Shown: piece after piece, positions 34,033 to 38,005 of the stretch | How the letters are laid out: each line of letters opens with the position of its first letter | How positions within the stretch are numbered: position 1 is the stretch's first letter | Assembly (NCBI GenBank): GCA_947629145.1 | Contig: CANRCQ010000007.1 | Span: 1 to 38,005, forward strand | Reading direction: 5' to 3' | DNA length: 38,005 nt | DNA from: an uncultured Clostridia bacterium | Lineage (GTDB): Bacteria > Bacillota > Clostridia > Christensenellales > UBA1242 | The notes under the pieces: generated by a model | What the model was told of the DNA's origin: nothing | The model's database searches: none | What the model saw: only the letters and a program-made list of their open reading frames with translations | Made by a program: the position numbers and the translations under genes

Positions 34033-34805
34033 GCGAGTTTAATTTCAAAAAAAAGTTTGGACAAAACTTTATAAGTGACAAAAATCTTTTGTCGGCAATT
34101 GTGGCGGACTCTGGTGTTTCAAAAAAAGACGAAGTTTTGGAGATTGGTGCCGGCGCTGGAAGTTTGACACAAGAACTCTCTAGGGCGTGCAAAAAAGTTG
34201 TTTCTTTTGAGATAGACAGCGACCTAAAACCAGTGTTAGAAGGGCTTAATTTAAAAAATGTGGAGTTTGTTTTTGATGACTTTATGAAAGCCCCAATGGG
34301 CGAAGTTGAAGGAAAGTTTGACGGCAAGTTTCATGTTGTGGCAAACCTTCCATATTACATTACAACACCAATTATTTTTAAACTTTTTGAAGAAAGTGAA
34401 AGGGTTTTAAGCCTTACAATCATGGTGCAAAAAGAAGTCGCCGAAAGGCTTTGTGCAAGTGCTGGCGGCAAGGACTACGGCATTTTGACGGTTATGACAA
34501 ATTTCTATGGCACGCCGAAAATCACGCGCATAATAGGCAGGCAGATGTTTTGCCCTGCGCCAAATGTTGACAGTGCGCTTGTGAATATTAGACTTGAAAA
34601 CAAATACAAAGATGTTGACAAAACAAAATTTTCAAAACTTGTAAAACAGTGTTTTTCAATGCGTCGCAAAACTCTTTTAAACAATCTTTGTGCGATGTTT
34701 TCAAAACAGACTTTGACAGAAAAATTTGGCGAAGAGTTTTTGAAAAGGCGTGCCGAAACACTTACTCTTGAAGAATTTTTGAATATGTATAAAAAACTTT
34801 ATTAA
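34029..34805 (+). CDS. rsmA: 16S rRNA dimethyladenosine transferase
   Basis: This enzyme (KsgA) dimethylates two adjacent adenines in helix 45 of 16S rRNA during small-subunit maturation. The sequence shows FGQNFISDKNLL near the N terminus, the S-adenosylmethionine loop EIGAGAGSLTQEL (about residues 38-50), the catalytic NLPYYITTP (about 106-114), and CPAPNVDSALV in the C-terminal part. The length (258) is slightly short but complete. It is translationally coupled to tatD and ended by a clear terminator. Confidence 0.97.
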   Translation: MSEFNFKKKFGQNFISDKNLLSAIVADSGVSKKDEVLEIGAGAGSLTQELSRACKKVVSFEIDSDLKPVLEGLNLKNVEFVFDDFMKAPMGEVEGKFDGKFHVVANLPYYITTPIIFKLFEESERVLSLTIMVQKEVAERLCASAGGKDYGILTVMTNFYGTPKITRIIGRQMFCPAPNVDSALVNIRLENKYKDVDKTKFSKLVKQCFSMRRKTLLNNLCAMFSKQTLTEKFGEEFLKRRAETLTLEEFLNMYKKLY

Positions 34806-34828
34806 AGCACAAATTTTGTGCTTTTTTA
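34804..34828 (+). terminator. Terminator after rsmA
   Basis: AAAGCAC (34804-34810) pairs with GTGCTTT (34818-34824), extended inward by A-T pairs, and is followed by T residues. It begins within the rsmA stop codon. Confidence 0.85.
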
Positions 34829-34840
34829 ATATAAAAACAC

Positions 34841-35014
34841 ATGACTAATGAAGAAAAAGTGTTGTTTGCAACATCGATTGCCGTGGAACTGGCAAAGGGG
34901 CTGAGTGTGGAAGAAATCGAAGATTTAAGAAATCTTATCAATCAAATTTCGTGTTCGCTTTCGACTATTTTAAATTGCAATTACAATGCACTTAAAAGGA
35001 AATCACTCCCTTAA
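34841..35014 (+). CDS. Small 57-residue helical protein
   Basis: A complete frame of 58 codons begins MTNEEKVLFATSIAVELAKG and continues with LSVEEIEDLRNLINQISCSL. It looks like a real compact two-helix protein, resembling short clostridial proteins of the DUF6774 kind (weak impression only). Codon use matches its neighbours. A TATAAA (34830-34835) ends five bases before the ATG, and no ribosome binding site is present, so it may be leaderless, although no -35 box is convincing and it lies right after the rsmA terminator. Its last 12 bases overlap the end of the convergent DUF1540-like gene. It is short enough to be skipped by many annotation pipelines. Confidence 0.72.
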   Translation: MTNEEKVLFATSIAVELAKGLSVEEIEDLRNLINQISCSLSTILNCNYNALKRKSLP

Positions 35015-35314
35015 AAAGGTCACGCAAAGGGGCTTTTCTTTCAAATCGTTTAATGTTATGCCGTTTGCAACACACTTGCCGTCTTGATTGAAAAGGCAGT
35101 GCGCCTTGCAGTCAATCACGATTGTTGCAGAGTCACGCTGTGGGGCATACACAGGCGGAGTGTTTGAAAATATCTTTTTTGTTTTGTCGTCAACAGGCTT
35201 GTCCGTTTTCACAAACTGCGAACATTCCAAACTTTTTTTAATCAAAATCTCCCTGGCTTTACAGGTGTAGCGGTCGTTGAATTTGCAAGTTGTTTTGCGG
35301 CATCTTATATCCAT
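35003..35314 (-). CDS. Cysteine-rich DUF1540-like protein
   Basis: The 103-residue product has two cysteine clusters. The first is near the N terminus (CRKTTCKFNDRYTCKA, then EC about 11 residues on). The second is near the C terminus (DCKAHCLFNQDGKCVANGI, then CVTF). The pattern C-x3/4-C-x-(Y/F)N-x4-5-C-x-A-x-x-I ... C-x-x-F is that of DUF1540, a small metal-binding domain of Bacillota with no known function, so this looks like two such units joined by a linker. The start at 35314 is chosen because AAGGAG (35326-35321) lies six bases before it; the longer frame to 35353 has no support. It is divergent from rplI and its promoter region overlaps that of rplI. Confidence 0.85.
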   Translation of the reverse strand: MDIRCRKTTCKFNDRYTCKAREILIKKSLECSQFVKTDKPVDDKTKKIFSNTPPVYAPQRDSATIVIDCKAHCLFNQDGKCVANGITLNDLKEKPLCVTFLRE

Positions 35315-35346
35315 TTTGTTCTCCTTGTGATAATTGTTCCCAAATC

Positions 35347-35376
35347 TTGACAAAACAAACAGATTTGTTGTAAACT
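35347..35376 (+). promoter_or_regulatory. Promoter of rplI
   Basis: TTGACA (35347-35352), 18 bases, TAAACT (35371-35376). The start near 35383 gives a short leader holding AAGGGG. The -35 overlaps, on the other strand, TTGTCA, a possible but weak -35 for the divergent DUF1540-like gene. Confidence 0.8.
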
Positions 35377-35395
35377 TATTTCAAAGGGGAAAAGT

Positions 35396-35839
35396 ATGAG
35401 AGTTGTTTTACTTAAAGATGTGAAAGGCACAGGCAAAAAAGGCGAAGTCAAGGAAGTTGCAGACGGCTTTGCGAAAAACTTTTTGCTTAAAGGCGGCTAT
35501 GCAAGGGTTGCGGATAACAGCGCGCTGAGTGAAAACAAAATTCAAAAGGATGCACAAGCCTATCACAAACAGCAAGAATTTTTGGCTGCGAAAGAACTTG
35601 CAAAAAAAATCGAAGGAAAAACAGTTACACTTAAAATCAAATGTGGCGAAAACGGAAAGACTTTTGGCAGTGTTTCCAGCAAAGAAATCTGTGACGAACT
35701 TGAAAAAAGCGGCATAGTTTTAGACAAGAAAAAAATTGAATTGAAAGAGCCTATTAAGGCGGTGGGAGAATATAGCATTGTTGCAAAAATCTATCCAGAA
35801 GTTTCCGCAAAATTTGTTGTGAGTGTAGAAGCACTTTAA
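35396..35839 (+). CDS. rplI: 50S ribosomal protein L9
   Basis: L9 binds 23S rRNA at the base of the L1 stalk. The N-terminal signature [20 protein letters not shown] and the following [11 protein letters not shown] are canonical. A central helix (about residues 45-75) links to the C-terminal domain with FGSVSSKEI and a closing [20 protein letters not shown] strand pair. The length of 147 is normal. It has its own promoter, the ribosome site AAGGGG and a terminator, so it is monocistronic here, whereas many Bacillota have rplI beside dnaB. Confidence 0.97.
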   Translation: MRVVLLKDVKGTGKKGEVKEVADGFAKNFLLKGGYARVADNSALSENKIQKDAQAYHKQQEFLAAKELAKKIEGKTVTLKIKCGENGKTFGSVSSKEICDELEKSGIVLDKKKIELKEPIKAVGEYSIVAKIYPEVSAKFVVSVEAL

Positions 35840-35855
35840 AAAAATTTTAAGTTGG

Positions 35856-35886
35856 TCTGTGTTATTCTTGCACAGATTTTTCTTTT
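35856..35886 (+). terminator. Terminator after rplI
   Basis: TCTGTG (35856-35861) pairs with CACAGA (35871-35876) around a nine-base loop and is followed by TTTTTCTTTT. The -35 box of the next promoter is partly in the loop and partly in the right arm. Confidence 0.8.
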
Positions 35887-35896
35887 ATGTTAAAAT
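35868..35896 (+). promoter_or_regulatory. Promoter of dus, placed for a leaderless transcript
   Basis: TTGCAC (35868-35873), 17 bases, TAAAAT (35891-35896) with an extended TGT. The dus ATG follows six bases later, without a ribosome binding site. Confidence 0.75.
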
Positions 35897-35902
35897 AGGC
35901 TT

Positions 35903-36811
35903 ATGGAAATAAAGAACAAAATCTTTCTTGCACCAATGGCAGGGGTCAGCGATGTGGGCTTTAGGGCGGTTGCTTCCTATTTTGGCGCGGATGGAACTGT
36001 CACAGAAATGCTTTCGGCGCGCGCTATGGCTCACAATCCAAAAAAGACGGAGTTTATGACCTTGACCACAGAGCAAGAGAAAATTAAGATTGCGCAGATT
36101 TTTGGTCACGAAGAAGATTATATGAAAAAGGCGGTGTCAAGCGCTCTTCTTGAAAAATTTGATAGTTTTGATATAAACATGGGCTGCCCTGCACCAAAAA
36201 TAATTAAAAACGGCGAAGGTGGGGCGCTTATGGACAATATTCCCCTTGCAAGCAAGATAATTTCCGCAGTGAAAAGTGCCACACAAAAGCCTGTTTCCGT
36301 TAAATTTAGAAAAGGACATAAAGCGCAAAATTTTCTTGAATTTGGCAGGATGTGTGAAGAGTCTGGCGCGGACTTTGTCACCTTTCACGCAAGGACTGTC
36401 GCGCAAGGTTATAGCGGCTTTGCGGACTATGACGCAATCGCATCTTTAAAGGCAAAACTTTCAATTCCAGTGATTGGCAATGGTGATGTGAAAGATATTG
36501 GAAGTTTAAAAAGAATGAAAGAAACTGGGGTTGATGCGGTTATGGTTGGGCGCGGCGCACTTGGAAGGCCTTGGCTTTTTGCCACTTTAAAGGGGCTTGA
36601 TATGAAGGTTGACAAGATGCAGGCGATAAAAACTCACATCTCTATTTTGCGTGAACATTTTGAAGAAGATTGGCTTAAAAAATATATAAGAAAGCATCTG
36701 TTATGGTATGCGTGTGACTTGCCAACCACGGCGGCGCTGCGTTTAAAACTTGCAACTTGCGAAGATATTGACGAATGTTTGGCACTTTTACAAGACGCTT
36801 TTTTGAAGTAA
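35903..36811 (+). CDS. dus: tRNA-dihydrouridine synthase
   Basis: This flavin enzyme reduces uridine to dihydrouridine in tRNA, using NADPH. The TIM barrel opens with IFLAPMAGVSDVGFR. The catalytic cysteine is C95 in INMGCPAPKI. The FMN and RNA-contact motifs KFRKGH, FHARTVAQGYSG, VIGNGDV and VMVGRGALGRPW follow in the usual order. At 302 residues it is slightly shorter than DusB (about 320-330), with a reduced C-terminal helical domain; the subfamily looks DusB-like but is not certain. The ATG at 35903 is six bases after a -10 box and lacks a ribosome binding site. Confidence 0.95.
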   Translation: MEIKNKIFLAPMAGVSDVGFRAVASYFGADGTVTEMLSARAMAHNPKKTEFMTLTTEQEKIKIAQIFGHEEDYMKKAVSSALLEKFDSFDINMGCPAPKIIKNGEGGALMDNIPLASKIISAVKSATQKPVSVKFRKGHKAQNFLEFGRMCEESGADFVTFHARTVAQGYSGFADYDAIASLKAKLSIPVIGNGDVKDIGSLKRMKETGVDAVMVGRGALGRPWLFATLKGLDMKVDKMQAIKTHISILREHFEEDWLKKYIRKHLLWYACDLPTTAALRLKLATCEDIDECLALLQDAFLK

Positions 36812-36821
36812 CACTGTTTTG

Positions 36822-36862
36822 TTTGAAAAATGCTTTGAATATTTTTCAAATTGTTGTAAACT
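36822..36862 (+). promoter_or_regulatory. pgk promoter within a perfect inverted repeat
   Basis: TTGAAT (36835-36840), 16 bases, TAAACT (36857-36862). The -35 lies between the arms of a perfect ten-base inverted repeat (TTTGAAAAAT at 36822-36831, ATTTTTCAAA at 36841-36850). The repeat could be an operator; as a terminator for dus it would be weak, since it is A/T-rich and has no T tail. Confidence 0.6.
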
Positions 36863-36879
36863 AATCTTAAGGGGTTTGT

Positions 36880-38005
36880 ATGAAAAGAACAATCAGGGAT
36901 TTAAAGAATATTAAAGGCAAGAAAATTCTTCTTCGCTGTGATTTTAACGTTCCACTCGACCACTGGGGAGATATTTTAAACGACAATCGCATTGTTCAAG
37001 AACTTCCAACTTTGGAATATCTCACAAAACAGGGTGCGCGCGTTATTGTTTGTTCGCACTTAGGTCGCCCAAAGGGCTATGACAAATTTTTGTCACTCTT
37101 TCCTGTTGCAGTTTATCTTATGAAATACTTTCCAAACAAAGTGAAGTTTATCGGCAAGGTTGTTGGGAAAGAAGTTGAAAAAGCAGCGAATGAACTTAAA
37201 GACGGCGAAATTTTGGTTATTGAAAATTTGCGTTTCTGTGAAGGGGAAGAGAAAAACGACCCTAAATTTGTCGCTGACCTTGGAAAACTTGCAGACATTT
37301 ATGTCAATGATGCTTTTGGCACAACCCACAGAAAACACGCATCAACCTATGGTGTGGCACTTAAAAAGCCAAATGCAATTGGATTTTTGATTGAAAAAGA
37401 GTTGAAGGCATTTGACCAGGCTTTTCAAAAAACAGACAAACCTTTTGTGGTTATGCTTGGTGGCGCAAAAGTTGCTGATAAAATCTCTTTGCTTGAAAAT
37501 TGTGTTGAAAAAGCGGACACAATAATAATAGGTGGTGGCATGGCCTACACCTTTTTGCAGGCGCTTGGACAGAATATTGGCGATTCGATTGTGTCACTTG
37601 ATATGATTGATGATGCACAAAGAATTTTGGAAAAAGCAAAGGCAAACAATGTGAAAGTTGTGTTGCCGATAGACCATATTGCACTTTTGCAAAATGGCAA
37701 GGTTGTAAAAACAAACGAACTTTCTGCTGGCATGACGGCGCTTGATATTGGGCCAAAGACAATCAAACTTTTCGCGCAGGAAATTGCTTCTGCAAAACGC
37801 ATTATGTGGAATGGCCCACTTGGAAAATATGAAGACCCACGATTTAAAAAAGGCACTATGAAAATGGCAAAGGCTGTGGCAAAATCTGGGGCATACAGCA
37901 TTGTTGGTGGCGGCGACAGCGTCAGTGCCGTTCAAGCAAGTGGCTTTGCGGACAAAATCAATCACTTATCAACCGGTGGCGGAGCAAGTTTAAAACTTAT
38001 GGAAG
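36880..38005 (+). CDS. pgk: Phosphoglycerate kinase (cut by right edge)
   Basis: This glycolytic enzyme transfers phosphate from 1,3-bisphosphoglycerate to ADP. The first 375 residues are present and the frame is open at the window end, so only about 20-30 residues are missing. Motifs include LLRCDFNVPLD, the substrate loop SHLGRPKG, ENLRF, VNDAFGTTHRKHAST, the MLGGAKVADKI core, IGGGMAYTFL and WNGPLG. The ATP-site glycine motif reads GGGDSVSAV where GGGDSAAAV or similar is usual, and the loop after VPLD carries HWGD. The ATG follows AAGGGG by five bases. It has its own promoter and no glycolytic neighbour in view on the upstream side. Confidence 0.97.
   Translation, partial: MKRTIRDLKNIKGKKILLRCDFNVPLDHWGDILNDNRIVQELPTLEYLTKQGARVIVCSHLGRPKGYDKFLSLFPVAVYLMKYFPNKVKFIGKVVGKEVEKAANELKDGEILVIENLRFCEGEEKNDPKFVADLGKLADIYVNDAFGTTHRKHASTYGVALKKPNAIGFLIEKELKAFDQAFQKTDKPFVVMLGGAKVADKISLLENCVEKADTIIIGGGMAYTFLQALGQNIGDSIVSLDMIDDAQRILEKAKANNVKVVLPIDHIALLQNGKVVKTNELSAGMTALDIGPKTIKLFAQEIASAKRIMWNGPLGKYEDPRFKKGTMKMAKAVAKSGAYSIVGGGDSVSAVQASGFADKINHLSTGGGASLKLME

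Noticed and set aside
1-38005. tRNA or rRNA genes, insertion sequences, integrases or attachment sites
   Set aside because: No cloverleaf-like segment, rRNA motif, transposase or integrase frame was recognised in any gap or frame; the spacers are too short or too A/T-rich.

Overview
The window comes from a low-GC Gram-positive bacterium, most likely an uncultured Clostridia-like member of the Bacillota. The evidence is an AT-rich genome with A/T-dominated intergenic DNA, a holB-ricT(yaaT)-yabB cluster and a nearby tatD-rsmA pair as in the Bacillus/Clostridium chromosome, a spmA-spmB pair, a clostridial-style GltX with an N-terminal extension, and monoderm surface-protein architecture. No species can be named from the sequence alone.

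Layout. (1) 1-4353: the 3' part of dnaB (cut by the left edge), then a membrane-anchored hypothetical protein, a lipoprotein and gltX, all with gaps of 8-12 bases and therefore probably one operon. (2) 4354-5697: a 229-base, almost pure A/T spacer, trpS and its terminator. (3) 5787-24097: one giant gene (about 6,085 residues, nearly half the window) for a secreted mosaic surface protein. It has GLUG-type beta-helix blocks at both ends, InlB/Listeria-Bacteroides-type and MBG/YDG-type beta modules in between, and a C-terminal membrane helix with a basic tail in place of a sortase motif. (4) 24126-27560: uppP, whose start codon sits inside a terminator-like hairpin, and a Ca2+-type P-type ATPase. 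(5) 27564-30111: holB-ricT-yabB. (6) 30108-32094: a small accessory island between conserved blocks, holding an interrupted short ORF behind a consensus promoter, a WG-like repeat protein with a coupled 32-residue ORF, and an ankyrin-repeat protein. The WG promoter carries a nine-base G/C homopolymer between -35 and -10, the hallmark of a phase-variable promoter. The WG operon is bracketed by two identical 25-base terminators. (7) 32100-36862: spmB-spmA (minus), tatD-rsmA, a 57-residue small gene, a cysteine-rich DUF1540-like gene (minus), rplI and dus. (8) 36835-38005: pgk with its promoter, running off the right edge.

Two cross-cutting observations stand out. First, several genes (holB, ank, tatD, dus, and less surely spmA and the 57-residue gene) have a sigma-A-like -10 box ending 5-6 bases before the start codon and no ribosome binding site, so they look leaderless. 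Others (rplI, pgk, ricT, the WG gene) have strong Shine-Dalgarno sequences and short leaders, so two modes of translation initiation appear to coexist. Second, the accessory island 30112-32099 combines a likely phase-variable promoter, repeat proteins, a degraded gene and duplicated terminators, and is the best candidate here for an undescribed system. Everything was read by eye; domain names are motif-based and were not confirmed by a profile search.
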